Below the pieces are notes generated by a model. That model was not told where the DNA came from, made no database searches, and saw only the letters and a program-made list of their open reading frames with translations. The position numbers and the translations under genes are program-made. A stretch of DNA of 64,000 nt, from assembly GCA_958295985.1 (NCBI GenBank), contig OY282432.1, positions 3,319,001-3,383,000 on the forward strand, in the 5' to 3' direction. Below are positions 34,314 to 42,041 of this stretch, in pieces (the stretch's first letter is position 1; each line of letters begins with the position of its first letter). This DNA comes from an uncultured Candidatus Binatia bacterium. Lineage in GTDB: Bacteria; Desulfobacterota; Binatia; UBA9968; JAJDTQ01.

Positions 34314-35543
34314 ATGAGGATTAGCAAGGCTCATCTTGTCTGGCTGTTGCTGGCCGCGCTGGTGGCCTTTTGGCCGCTGTCGGGCACATCGCACGAGAGC
34401 TCGGAAACCGCGGCCATGGAAGCGCACATACCGGACGAGCAAAAGGAACCGTTCGAATTGGTCATGGCCTATACTAACATCACCGTTGGGCCGGGCCAGG
34501 AATTCGAGATGGATGCCGAGGTCGTCAACCCGAGAAAGGCGAGCGTGCGGGTGGCGCTGGAGGCAACCTCGCTGCCCGAGGGGTGGACTGCGGCGTTCCA
34601 CTCCAGATACCCGAGCTATCCGGTGGGCGGCATCATGGTTCAGGGCGGGAAATCCACCACCCTGGAACTCAAGGTCAAGCTGCCGGACGACGTGGAGCCG
34701 GGCGACTATGAGGTGGCGGTTACGGCCAGGGACGGCAAGGGCGAGAAAACCGAAAACGCCAAGGTCGCCTTTCGCGTGTCCGCCAAGAAGGTCGAAACCG
34801 GCGGACTCAGGATGGAGAGCCAGTACCCGGTGCTGAGCGGCAACACCAGCCAGACCTTCAAGTTCAGCATCGACCTCAAGAACGAGACCGACAACCCCCT
34901 GACCACGGCCCTGGCCGCCCAGGCGCCTCCGGGCTGGGTCGTCAAGATCAAGCCGCAGTTCGAGGAAACCCAGATTTCCTCCATTGCGCTCAAGAAGGAT
35001 TCGACCGAGACCTTGAGCGTCGAGATTCAGCCGCCGCTGCTCGGGGAGCCGGGAGACTATCCCGTGGTCGTCAAGGCGCGCTCGGGCGGCCTCTCTACGC
35101 AGGCCGACCTCAAGATCTCCCTCTCCGGCACCCAGGAGCTGAACATGGGTACCGCCACCGGCCGGCTGAACGCGTCGGTGACCGCCGGGGACAAGTCCCA
35201 GGTCGATTTCCTGGTGGGAAACGCGGGCACGGCCCCGCTCACCAATCTCGCTTTCATCTCGTCGAAACCGGACCAGTGGGAAGTCAACTTTCGGCCTGAC
35301 AAGGTTGACTCCCTGAACCCCGGAGAGGTCCGCGAGGTGAAGATGGAACTCACCGCGCCGGACCGGGCCGTGGCGGGCGACTACATGTTGAACGTGACCA
35401 CCAACAGTCCGGACACCAACAAATCCATCGACTTCCGGGTCACCGTGTCGACACCGACCATCTGGGGTTGGATCGGCGCATTCATCGTGGCCGTGGTCGT
35501 ACTCGGGCTCGCCGCGGTCTTCATCCGGCTGGGACGGCGATGA
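34314..35543 (+). CDS. secreted NEW3-domain protein with C-terminal membrane anchor
   Basis: 409 residues, GGAGG 8-9 bases upstream. A signal peptide (HLVWLLLAALVAFWPLSG) is followed by three Ig-like repeats of the NEW3 type, each with a PxGW or equivalent (LPEGWTAAF ~85; APPGWVVKI ~205; KPDQWEVNF ~320) and a DxxPGDY strand (PDDVEPGDYEVAV; PGDYPVVV; VAGDYMLNV). A final transmembrane helix (IWGWIGAFIVAVVVLGLAAV) anchors it. The ATPase gene starts inside its stop codon (ATGA). Such proteins accompany ABC-2 exporters and probably form an extracytoplasmic accessory. Confidence 0.87.
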   Translation: MRISKAHLVWLLLAALVAFWPLSGTSHESSETAAMEAHIPDEQKEPFELVMAYTNITVGPGQEFEMDAEVVNPRKASVRVALEATSLPEGWTAAFHSRYPSYPVGGIMVQGGKSTTLELKVKLPDDVEPGDYEVAVTARDGKGEKTENAKVAFRVSAKKVETGGLRMESQYPVLSGNTSQTFKFSIDLKNETDNPLTTALAAQAPPGWVVKIKPQFEETQISSIALKKDSTETLSVEIQPPLLGEPGDYPVVVKARSGGLSTQADLKISLSGTQELNMGTATGRLNASVTAGDKSQVDFLVGNAGTAPLTNLAFISSKPDQWEVNFRPDKVDSLNPGEVREVKMELTAPDRAVAGDYMLNVTTNSPDTNKSIDFRVTVSTPTIWGWIGAFIVAVVVLGLAAVFIRLGRR

Positions 35544-36472
35544 GCGAGTACATTATCGGAACCGAGGGGTTGACCAAGCGCTACCGGGACAAGATCGCCG
35601 TGAGCGATCTGGACCTGCAGATCTCCCGGGGCGAGGTGTTCGGCTTTCTCGGCCCCAACGGCGCGGGCAAGACCACGACCATCCTGATGCTGCTGGGGCT
35701 GACCGAGCCGACCCACGGCACGGCGTCGGTGTGCGGCTTCAATCCCACCACCCAGCCGTTGGAGGTCAAGCGGCGCGTCGGCTACCTGCCGGAAAATCCC
35801 GGTTTCTATGAGGACCTGACGGCACGCGAGAACCTGGGCTATATCGCCCGGCTCAACCGGATCGGCGAGGACAGGATCGACGACCTGCTGCAGCGGGGGC
35901 TCGACCAGGTGGGCCTCGCCAACGACGCCAACCGGCCGGTGCGGGAGTTCTCCCGCGGCATGAAGCAGCGGTTGGGCATCGCCGAGGTGCTGGTGAAGGA
36001 ACCCGAGGTCATCATCCTGGACGAGCCCACCCTGGGGATCGATCCCGACGGGGTGACGCGGCTTCTCGATCTGATCACCGACCTCCAGCGTGAGCGCGGC
36101 CTCACCGTGCTGCTGTGCTCCCACCTGTTGCATCAGGTGCAGCGGGTATGCCAGCGCATCGGCATCATCGTCCGCAGCCGGATGATCGTGCAGGGGAGTC
36201 CCGACGAGCTGGGCAAGGCCATCCTGAAGGAGCACCAGTGGAACTTCCTCGTGGAGGTCGGCGGCGACCACCCCATGGAGGAAGCCCTGAGCGCGCTGCC
36301 GGGGGTGGACCAATGCGAAGCGCGGGACGCGGGATGGTTCATCCGCTGTACCCGAGACGTGAGACCGGAACTCATGACGTTGATCCGGGACCGGGGCCTC
36401 GACCTGTTGCAGCTCCGCGCCGAGGATCCCACGCTCGAAGAGATCTACCTAAAGTATTTCAGGGAGGCGTAG
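35540..36472 (+). CDS. ABC-2 type exporter ATP-binding protein
   Basis: 310 residues. Walker A FGFLGPNGAGKTTT (about 35-48), signature EFSRGMKQRLGIAEVL, and Walker B VIILDEPTLGIDPDG with the following His switch in SHLLHQV. The C-terminal ~90 residues resemble the accessory domain of CcmA/NosF/GldA-type ATPases. It is translationally coupled to the NEW3 gene upstream and followed two bases later by the permease. Substrate unknown; NosF/NosY and gliding-type exporters have the same trio layout. Confidence 0.93.
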   Translation: MSEYIIGTEGLTKRYRDKIAVSDLDLQISRGEVFGFLGPNGAGKTTTILMLLGLTEPTHGTASVCGFNPTTQPLEVKRRVGYLPENPGFYEDLTARENLGYIARLNRIGEDRIDDLLQRGLDQVGLANDANRPVREFSRGMKQRLGIAEVLVKEPEVIILDEPTLGIDPDGVTRLLDLITDLQRERGLTVLLCSHLLHQVQRVCQRIGIIVRSRMIVQGSPDELGKAILKEHQWNFLVEVGGDHPMEEALSALPGVDQCEARDAGWFIRCTRDVRPELMTLIRDRGLDLLQLRAEDPTLEEIYLKYFREA

Positions 36473-36474
36473 CG

Positions 36475-37404
36475 ATGCCTGTCGTCTATTGGAAAGAGCT
36501 GTCGGATCATTTCAGCAGCTTCCGCTTCATGATCCTTCTCGCTCTGATCATGCTGCCGGGAATCCTTGCCGTCTACATCGCGGGGCAGGCGATCCAGCAG
36601 GCGGTTCAGAGCAATCCGACGGAGCACGTCTTCCTCCAGCTTCTCACCACCGAATCCCTCTTCTTTTCCCTTGCCACCTTCCTCGGATTCTTTGGTCCGT
36701 TGGTGGGCATTACCCTGGGTTTCGACAGCATCAGCGGTGAGTACGGACGAGGAACGCTGAGCCGAGTGCTCTCGCAACCCATCTACCGGGACAGCCTGAT
36801 CAACGGCAAGTTCCTGGCCGGCTTGACCACCCTGGCCATCCTGTGGGTGTCGATCCTGCTGGTGGTGATCGGTCTGGGCATCAATCTCATCGGCTTTTTT
36901 CCCAACGCCGAAGAGTTGTGGCGGATGCTCTTCTTCGCCATCATCGGCATCGCCTACACCGGTTTCTGGCTGGCCCTCGCCATGCTGCTCTCCATGCTGC
37001 TGCAAAGGACCGTCACCGCGGCGCTGGCCGCCATCGCCATCTGGCTTTTCCTCGGGATCTTCATCGGCGTCCTCGCCAGCTTCGTGGCCGGACTGATCGT
37101 CCCCAATCCGGGAACGGCCGAGGAAGCGGCGCGGCTCGCGACCATCGAAACGGTCCTGGGCCGCATGTCGCCCAGCCTTCTCTACAGCGAATCCGTGCGC
37201 TTGCTGCTGAACCCGGTGGCACGGAGCCTCGTCCCGATCCTGCCGGAACAGGTCGGCCAACTCGAAGGTCTGCTCGTCACGCCGTTGAACCTGGGACAGA
37301 GTCTGCGGCTGATCTGGCCGATGTTCCTGACACTGGTGGCGCTGGTGGCCGTGTGCTTCGGCATTGCCTACATCAAGTTCATGCGGACCGAAATTCGCGC
37401 CTGA
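36475..37404 (+). CDS. ABC-2 type exporter permease
   Basis: 309 residues with six or so hydrophobic segments (MILLALIMLPGILAVYIAGQ; FFSLATFLGFFGPLVGITLG; TALAALAIAIWLFLG-type helix; LVALVAVCFGIAYIKFM). The segment DSISGEYGRGTLSRVLSQPI is the hallmark cytoplasmic loop of NosY/ABC-2 permeases. GGGAGG lies ~8 bases before the ATG. It closes the NEW3-ATPase-permease operon, and a strong hairpin terminator follows at 37545-37580. Confidence 0.92.
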   Translation: MPVVYWKELSDHFSSFRFMILLALIMLPGILAVYIAGQAIQQAVQSNPTEHVFLQLLTTESLFFSLATFLGFFGPLVGITLGFDSISGEYGRGTLSRVLSQPIYRDSLINGKFLAGLTTLAILWVSILLVVIGLGINLIGFFPNAEELWRMLFFAIIGIAYTGFWLALAMLLSMLLQRTVTAALAAIAIWLFLGIFIGVLASFVAGLIVPNPGTAEEAARLATIETVLGRMSPSLLYSESVRLLLNPVARSLVPILPEQVGQLEGLLVTPLNLGQSLRLIWPMFLTLVALVAVCFGIAYIKFMRTEIRA

Positions 37405-37483
37405 CACGCCGCGCGAACCTGTCCTTGCAGCCGGCAGTCCGCAGGTGGAAGGGCATAAACTGAGGGTTTGGCGCGGTAGGGCC

Positions 37484-37522
37484 TTCTGGGACCCGATTCC
37501 GAAATGGAAACGGGTCCCAGAA
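37484..37522. terminator. hairpin in convergent intergenic region
   Basis: Perfect 12-base arms TTCTGGGACCCG and CGGGTCCCAGAA flank a 15-base loop. It is followed by AAAACC on the plus strand. It sits between the ABC permease and coxS stops and probably assists termination. Confidence 0.5.
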
Positions 37523-37544
37523 AACCTGGCGTAGCCCATTAAAC

Positions 37545-37580
37545 GGAACGGGCAGGTGTCCTGCGACACCTGCCCGTTCC
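37545..37580. terminator. bidirectional intrinsic terminator
   Basis: Perfect 16-base arms GGAACGGGCAGGTGTC and GACACCTGCCCGTTCC with a CTGC loop, followed by ACGTTTGTTG on the plus strand and GTTTAATGG on the minus. It is located between two convergent operons, so it likely serves both. Confidence 0.72.
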
Positions 37581-37607
37581 ACGTTTGTTGCGGATTCTCG
37601 AAAGCGG

Positions 37608-38102
37608 TCAGGAAGCTTCGACGCCGGCCTTGCCCACCGCCACGATGGACTCGACGATCTTCTTGTAGCCGGTGCAACGGCAGATGTTGCCGTTCATGTA
37701 CTCGATGACCTCTTCGTCCGTAGGGTTCGGATTCTCGTCTAGCAGGGTCTTGGCGGTAAGGATCATGCCGGGAGTGCAGAAGCCGCATTGGAAGCCGCCG
37801 TACTCGATGAAGGCCTCCTGAATCGGGTGCAGCTTTCCGTCCTTGGCCATTCCCTCGATGGTGAGCACGTCCTTGTCCCTGGCTTCGAAGGCCGGCAAGG
37901 TGCACGAGCTCACGGGGCGTCCGTCCAGCAGCACCGTGCAGGCGCCGCAGACCTGCACGTCACAGGACCTCTTGGTCCCGGTGAGGCCCAGACGTTTGCG
38001 GATCACGTCCAGCAAGAGTTCGTGCGGCTCCACCTCGATGTCGTAGCGACTCCCGTTCACATCGAAGGATAGCGGGAGGGTCTGCCGTCCTCTGTCCGTC
38101 AT
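37608..38102 (-). CDS. [2Fe-2S] small subunit of a molybdenum hydroxylase (CoxS-like)
   Basis: 164 residues. The plant-type cluster motif is CDVQVCGACTVLLDGRPVSSC and the second, alpha-helical cluster is CGFCTPGM ... CRCTGYKKIV. This is the standard CoxS/XdhC-type electron-transfer subunit. It follows the coxM-like gene on the same strand, 41 bases downstream. The large subunit is not here; the one at 27007-29289 is the nearest candidate. Confidence 0.94.
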   Translation of the reverse strand: MTDRGRQTLPLSFDVNGSRYDIEVEPHELLLDVIRKRLGLTGTKRSCDVQVCGACTVLLDGRPVSSCTLPAFEARDKDVLTIEGMAKDGKLHPIQEAFIEYGGFQCGFCTPGMILTAKTLLDENPNPTDEEVIEYMNGNICRCTGYKKIVESIVAVGKAGVEAS

Positions 38103-38143
38103 AACTGCTGGCCTCCGCTCGGCTGTAGTCTGGAGCCGGCCGG

Positions 38144-39013
38144 CTAACCGGCCAACTCGGTGCGAATGTCGTTGAAGGCCCGGGTCAACAGGACCTTGAC
38201 GATGTGTTCCTTGTATTCGGCCGATCCGTGGAGGTCGCTGATGGCGTCCGCTGCTCGTCCGGCGATATCGCCGGCCTCGGCCATCAGGTCCGCCGCCTCG
38301 TCCAGGCTCTTCTGCCGCAGCACCGCCTCCGCCTCTTCCACGCGCATCGACTTGGGTCCCACGCACCCTACCGCGATCCGCACGTCCGACACCGACTCCC
38401 GCGCCTCGTCCGCGATCACGTGCAGCGCCACCCCCGCGCTCGGACGTTCCAGATATCCGAACTTGCGGTAGCGTACGGCGGCATTGCCGGCGGGCACCGG
38501 GACCACGATCTCGGTCAGGATCTCATCCTCTTCCAGGGCCGCCTCGTACGCGTCCACGAAAAACTCGCTCATGGGGATCGCTCGGGACCCGCCTGCCTTT
38601 TTGGCGACCACGGTCGCATCCAGGGCCAACAGGAGGGTCCCCGGATCCGCATGGGGCTCGGCAAAGGTCAGGTTGCCGGCGATGGTCCCCACCTCGCGCA
38701 CGCGCAGGTTGGCCACGTTCCGCTCCATCTCCACCAGGACCGGCAGCTTCTGCTGCAACGTCTCCGAACGTTCGAGCTGACGGTGGGTGCTCAACCCGCC
38801 CAGCCTGACGCTGCCGTTGTCGTGCGTGATCCGGTCCAGGCCGGGTATCTTCTTGACGTTGACCAGGCAATCGAAGTGGACCAGTCCCTCTTTCATGGCC
38901 AGCAACAGCTCCGTACCCCCGGCGTAGACCTTGGCCGAGTCGCCATACCGGGCGAGGGATTCGGACGCTTCCTCGACGCTCTCCGGTTCTTCCAGACGGA
39001 ATGGACGCAGCAT
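38144..39013 (-). CDS. FAD-binding medium subunit of a molybdenum hydroxylase (CoxM-like)
   Basis: 289 residues. FAD-binding motifs are visible: SAKVYAGGTELLLAMKEGLV near 30-50 and REVGTIAGNLTFAEPHADPG near 105-125. Conserved CoxM/CutM C-terminal segments (RIAVGCVGPKSMRVEEAEAV) follow. It transfers electrons from the [2Fe-2S] subunit to an acceptor. It starts three bases after the coxG-like stop, indicating one operon. Confidence 0.92.
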   Translation of the reverse strand: MLRPFRLEEPESVEEASESLARYGDSAKVYAGGTELLLAMKEGLVHFDCLVNVKKIPGLDRITHDNGSVRLGGLSTHRQLERSETLQQKLPVLVEMERNVANLRVREVGTIAGNLTFAEPHADPGTLLLALDATVVAKKAGGSRAIPMSEFFVDAYEAALEEDEILTEIVVPVPAGNAAVRYRKFGYLERPSAGVALHVIADEARESVSDVRIAVGCVGPKSMRVEEAEAVLRQKSLDEAADLMAEAGDIAGRAADAISDLHGSAEYKEHIVKVLLTRAFNDIRTELAG

Positions 39014-39016
39014 GGA

Positions 39017-39469
39017 TCAGGCTCCTCCCTCGAGTTCCTTCTTCACCGCATCCGCAAACTTCGCCATGTCGTTGTCGGCCTTGCGCTTGATGATGCTGTG
39101 CCCCAGGGTCGCCAGCTTGCCGAGAACATCCACCGAGGCCACGAAGGACAGTTGCGTCGCCTCGCCCTTTTCTTCCAGGGAGACGTCCAGGTCTACCTTC
39201 AGGTGGCTGCCGATCTTGTTGTCGCTGCCGGATGCCCGGGCCTTGATCCGCTGCTTCGGCTCGTTCTCCAGCACTTCGATCGTGATCGGGAAAGTGACCT
39301 TGAACGGACCCACTCGGGCCACCATCTTGGCGTTGTAGAGCTTTCCCGCCTCGACGGTCGAGGCTTCCTCGCAGCCGGGGACGCAGGAGATCAACCGGTC
39401 CACGTCCCACAGAAAATCCCAGGCGGTGTCTCGGGCGACGCCGATGTCGATGCTGTTCTCGAAATTCAT
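39017..39469 (-). CDS. CoxG-like SRPBCC protein
   Basis: 150 residues, carbon monoxide dehydrogenase subunit G family (START-like fold). MNFENSIDIGVARDTAWDFL and VDRLISCVPGCEEAS are family landmarks. CoxG-like proteins help recruit or mature the hydroxylase at the membrane. This copy is shorter than CoxG proteins with a C-terminal anchor and has no evident membrane tail. It is followed by coxM- and coxS-like genes and preceded, 33 bases upstream, by rpoH. Confidence 0.88.
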   Translation of the reverse strand: MNFENSIDIGVARDTAWDFLWDVDRLISCVPGCEEASTVEAGKLYNAKMVARVGPFKVTFPITIEVLENEPKQRIKARASGSDNKIGSHLKVDLDVSLEEKGEATQLSFVASVDVLGKLATLGHSIIKRKADNDMAKFADAVKKELEGGA

Positions 39470-39502
39470 AACGGGGTTCTTAGCAGAATCCCGACCGCCA
39501 CA

Positions 39503-40495
39503 TCAAGCGCGCTCGTTGAAGCCCTCGAGCACCTGGAATTCCTCGGACAGGTAGGTCTTGAGCCTCTTCTTGATCCGGTGCTCGATCTGGCGGACCCGTT
39601 CCCGGCTGATGCCGTATCGCTCGCCGATCTCGCGCAGCGTCAACGGCTGCTCCGCCAGCAGGCGCTCCCGGAAAACCACGAGGTCCTTGTCCTTCAGACC
39701 CTCGCCAAAGGTCTTGAGCCGCTCCTTGATGGCCTGGCGGTACTCCTCCTCCGCCAGCTGCTCTTCCGGCGTGGGACTGTCGTCCGTGAGGGTATTCAGC
39801 AGGGTGGCGGTCTCGCCCTCGCCCATGGGCGCGTCGGTGGACAGATCCCGGCCCGAGAGCCGTTGATCCATCTCGATCACCTCGGACTCCTTCACGTCCA
39901 GCCGTTGCGCGATGAGCTTGGCGCCGGGCACGAAGCCCTCGGCTTCGAGCTTCTCTTTTTCCTTCTGCAGGTTGAAGAACAGCCGGCGCTGGGCCTGGGT
40001 GGTGCCGAGCTTGACCATCCGCCAGTTGTTCATGAGGTAACGGATGATGTAGGCGCGGATCCACCACACGGCGTAGGACGGAAACCGCACGCCCCGGTAG
40101 GGATCGAAGTTCTTGAGGCTCTCCATGAGCCCGATGTTGCCCTCCTGTATCAGGTCCAGGAGGTTGCGGAACGCCCGCTCGTACTCCCGTGCGATCATCA
40201 CCACAAGGCGGAGGTTCGACCTCACCAGCTTGTAGGCAGCCTCGATATCGCCGAACTGCTTGTATTGAACGGCCAGGTCGTGCTCTTCCTCGCGCGTGAG
40301 CACCGGATAACGGCGGATTTCGGATAGATAACTTTGCAGCGCGTCGAAAGGAACCAGCGCGCCGGAGGGCTCTTCCGCCTGCCCGGCGTCGTCCCCGGCC
40401 TCCTCCACCTTGTCCAGCAACACCGCTTCAGCGGTCACATCCGGGGCCGGTGCATCACTCTCCTCAACAACTTCGATGGGCGGGTAAACAGCCAT
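39503..40495 (-). CDS. rpoH: RNA polymerase sigma factor RpoH (sigma-32)
   Basis: 330 residues. An acidic N-terminal extension (~45 residues) precedes sigma regions 1.2-4. Region 2 contains NLRLVVMIAREYERAFRNLL and FPSYAVWWIRAYIIRYLMNN. The RpoH box appears as AQRRLFFNLQKE (Q-R/K-K/R-L-F-F-N-L), which identifies the heat-shock subgroup. Region 4 has LREIGERYGISRERVRQIEH. A TTGAAA-17-TAGATT promoter lies only ~12 bases upstream of the ATG. It is probably cotranscribed with the cox-like genes downstream. Confidence 0.95.
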   Translation of the reverse strand: MAVYPPIEVVEESDAPAPDVTAEAVLLDKVEEAGDDAGQAEEPSGALVPFDALQSYLSEIRRYPVLTREEEHDLAVQYKQFGDIEAAYKLVRSNLRLVVMIAREYERAFRNLLDLIQEGNIGLMESLKNFDPYRGVRFPSYAVWWIRAYIIRYLMNNWRMVKLGTTQAQRRLFFNLQKEKEKLEAEGFVPGAKLIAQRLDVKESEVIEMDQRLSGRDLSTDAPMGEGETATLLNTLTDDSPTPEEQLAEEEYRQAIKERLKTFGEGLKDKDLVVFRERLLAEQPLTLREIGERYGISRERVRQIEHRIKKRLKTYLSEEFQVLEGFNERA

Positions 40496-40507
40496 GTCGC
40501 AACGCTG

Positions 40508-40536
40508 AATCTACCGTTTTCGCGGGGTTCTTTCAA
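40508..40536 (-). promoter_or_regulatory. rpoH promoter, near-leaderless
   Basis: On the minus strand TTGAAA (40531-40536) and TAGATT (40508-40513) are 17 bases apart. The ATG is 12 bases after the -10, leaving a predicted 5' leader of only about 5 bases. No heat-shock-type CCCCATNT box was found. Confidence 0.6.
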
Positions 40537-40551
40537 GAACGTGCCGCTACC

Positions 40552-40580
40552 TTGACATGACGCGCAACCGGTCCTATCCT
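40552..40580 (+). promoter_or_regulatory. promoter of the 40589 gene, leaderless
   Basis: TTGACA (40552-40557) and TATCCT (40575-40580) are 17 bases apart. The ATG at 40589 is 8 bases after the -10, about where transcription should start, so the message is predicted to be leaderless. This agrees with the absence of a Shine-Dalgarno sequence. Confidence 0.65.
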
Positions 40581-40588
40581 TGGTGGTC

Positions 40589-41068
40589 ATGGCACTCACG
40601 GAGACCATCACGGGCTGGTTCGAGCGCAACCGGGCGAAAAGGGGGGACCGTACCACGCGCACCGTGCTCGCCGACAACTACCGGGAGCTTGCCCGGCTGG
40701 CCAACCAACTCAAGCTGCACGCGGAAAAGGCGCCCTACCCCTTCGTGGGCGAGCGGCTGAGTCGGCTCGCCGCGGAAAAGGAGAAGAGTATCGCGCTCCT
40801 GTTCGAAGGGATCGAGCATCTCGGCGCCCGCGTCGCCAAGTTCGACACGAGCATCCCGTCCGGAAGGAACCACTGGGAACGAGTGCACCAGGACTTGGAG
40901 GATCAGAAGCGGGTCGTGGCGAAGCTCACGGACGACGTCTCCTACCTGGCCCTTGAAGCCCCGGACTACAGCCAACTGCTCCGGCAACTCGTAGAGGTCG
41001 AGCGCCGTCACAAGGCGACGCTGTTGGACCTGCTGGCCCGGGCCGACCCCCAGGCCGAACAAACCTGA
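40589..41068 (+). CDS. helical protein of unknown function
   Basis: 159 residues, almost entirely predicted helix, with regularly spaced Leu/charged residues (LADNYRELARLANQLKLHAE; RLSRLAAEKEKSIALLFEGI; LLRQLVEVERRHKATLLDLL). It looks like a four-helix bundle, possibly ferritin- or hemerythrin-like in shape, but metal-ligand motifs such as ExxH are not evident. It is divergent from rpoH with overlapping promoter zones. No family was recognised. Confidence 0.72.
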   Translation: MALTETITGWFERNRAKRGDRTTRTVLADNYRELARLANQLKLHAEKAPYPFVGERLSRLAAEKEKSIALLFEGIEHLGARVAKFDTSIPSGRNHWERVHQDLEDQKRVVAKLTDDVSYLALEAPDYSQLLRQLVEVERRHKATLLDLLARADPQAEQT

Positions 41069-41135
41069 TCGCGCCCTGTCCCGACACCGCGAGACCTCTT
41101 ACCGAACACCAAGAGCAACAAGATGAAATCCTGGT

Positions 41136-41168
41136 GCGGACCGTTTTCACATCTTGAGAACGGTCCGC
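41136..41168. terminator. hairpin terminator
   Basis: Arms GCGGACCGTTTTC and GAGAACGGTCCGC (13 bases, one mismatch) around a 7-base loop, just after the helical-protein gene and before a convergent small frame. No long T tract follows, so efficiency is uncertain. Confidence 0.5.
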
Positions 41169-41194
41169 TATCGGTCTGATGGATTTCTACCAGG

Positions 41195-41407
41195 CTATTG
41201 TTCAAGGCGTGGCCGCCTTCGGCCGTCCGAGAAGGCTACGTCCAGGGCGATGCCGGCGGCGATCGCGTCCCATGCCTGCTTTTCCGACAAGCCCGCGGAA
41301 CGGAAGCACTGCCACAAGCCGATGATCTCTGTCTCGCTGGGCGGGTCGAAGGAGTCCGGAGAATCCAGGCCACCGTTGCCGGTCATCTCTGTGCGGTCCA
41401 TCTGCAT
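41195..41407 (-). CDS. possible small protein of unknown function
   Basis: 70 residues: MQMDRTEMTGNGGLDSPDSF then a helical segment (ETEIIGLWQCFRSAGLSEKQ AWDAIAAGIALDVAF) and a basic tail. GGGGAG lies 5 bases before the ATG at 41407. Amino-acid composition is protein-like rather than GC-frame noise, but no family is recognised. It lies between a hairpin and the RidA gene on the same strand. Confidence 0.4.
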   Translation of the reverse strand: MQMDRTEMTGNGGLDSPDSFDPPSETEIIGLWQCFRSAGLSEKQAWDAIAAGIALDVAFSDGRRRPRLEQ

Positions 41408-41496
41408 ACGGCTCCCCATGGCGGTGGTTGTGGTGGGAAGGCTGCGGGGGCGGGAGCGGAGTGCCGCTCCACGCCCTCCCGCTACCCCGCCGGCCA

Positions 41497-41886
41497 TCAG
41501 TCGATACAAGCCAGCCCGGACACCTCTACCATGCAGTCCGGGTTGTAGAGTCCTGTTACCTGAACCAGGGTAATGGCAGGGAAGTGCTTTCCGAAGACCG
41601 CCCGGTAGGAAGCACCGATCTCTTTGCGGTTCTCGTGGTAGGCCTTGACGTCGGTGACGTACATCGTCAGCGTCGCGTAATCCCGGGGCCGGCCGCCGGC
41701 GCCTTCGATGGCTGTCCGCAGGTTCTCCCACACCTGCCGGAACTGGGCCGCGAAATCCCCCTTGCCTACCACCTCGCCCTCGGCGTTGAACGGAGCCTGT
41801 CCCGCCACCAGCACCATCCGCCCGGAGGAGATCCTGGCCAAGTGCGAGTACCCCACGGGATTTTCAAGCCCGTCCGGATTGATCAA
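41497..41886 (-). CDS. RidA/YjgF/YER057c/UK114-family protein
   Basis: About 130 residues; enamine/imine deaminase family acting on reactive 2-aminoacrylate-type intermediates or related roles. Motifs: NPVGYSHLARISSGRMVLVA, GQAPFNAEGEVVG, ENLRTAIEGAGGRPRDYATL and a C-terminal NPDCMVEVSGLA, where the family's conserved Arg has been replaced in part. The start is uncertain. A strong GGAGG precedes an ATC codon at 41898, the nearest standard start is the TTG used here, and an ATG at 41979 would place a REP-like repeat inside the protein. Confidence 0.8.
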   Translation of the reverse strand: MINPDGLENPVGYSHLARISSGRMVLVAGQAPFNAEGEVVGKGDFAAQFRQVWENLRTAIEGAGGRPRDYATLTMYVTDVKAYHENRKEIGASYRAVFGKHFPAITLVQVTGLYNPDCMVEVSGLACID

Positions 41887-41940
41887 CTCGAATGCGATGA
41901 CGCGCCTCCTCCGCTCGGCTCGAACCCGTGCCTCGCGTTC

Positions 41941-41975
41941 CGTGCGCGGGCGGGTTTCAAACCCGCCCGCGCACG
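41941..41975. repeat. REP-like perfect palindrome
   Basis: Perfect 17-base arms (CGTGCGCGGGCGGGTTT and its complement) around a single central C. The core is the same as the repeats near 24008, 25851 and 63741, but the arms are longer here. It lies between the RidA and LLM genes. Confidence 0.85.
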
Positions 41976-42041
41976 ACATTCCTTAAGAATCCCGCGACAA
42001 GGAGTCAAGTACCCGAGCGCCGTTTTTTCTTTCGCCGCGCC

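Noticed and set aside
41887..41979. Longer RidA protein starting at an ATG at 41979
   Set aside because: It would place a REP-like palindrome inside the coding sequence and add residues not found in the family.
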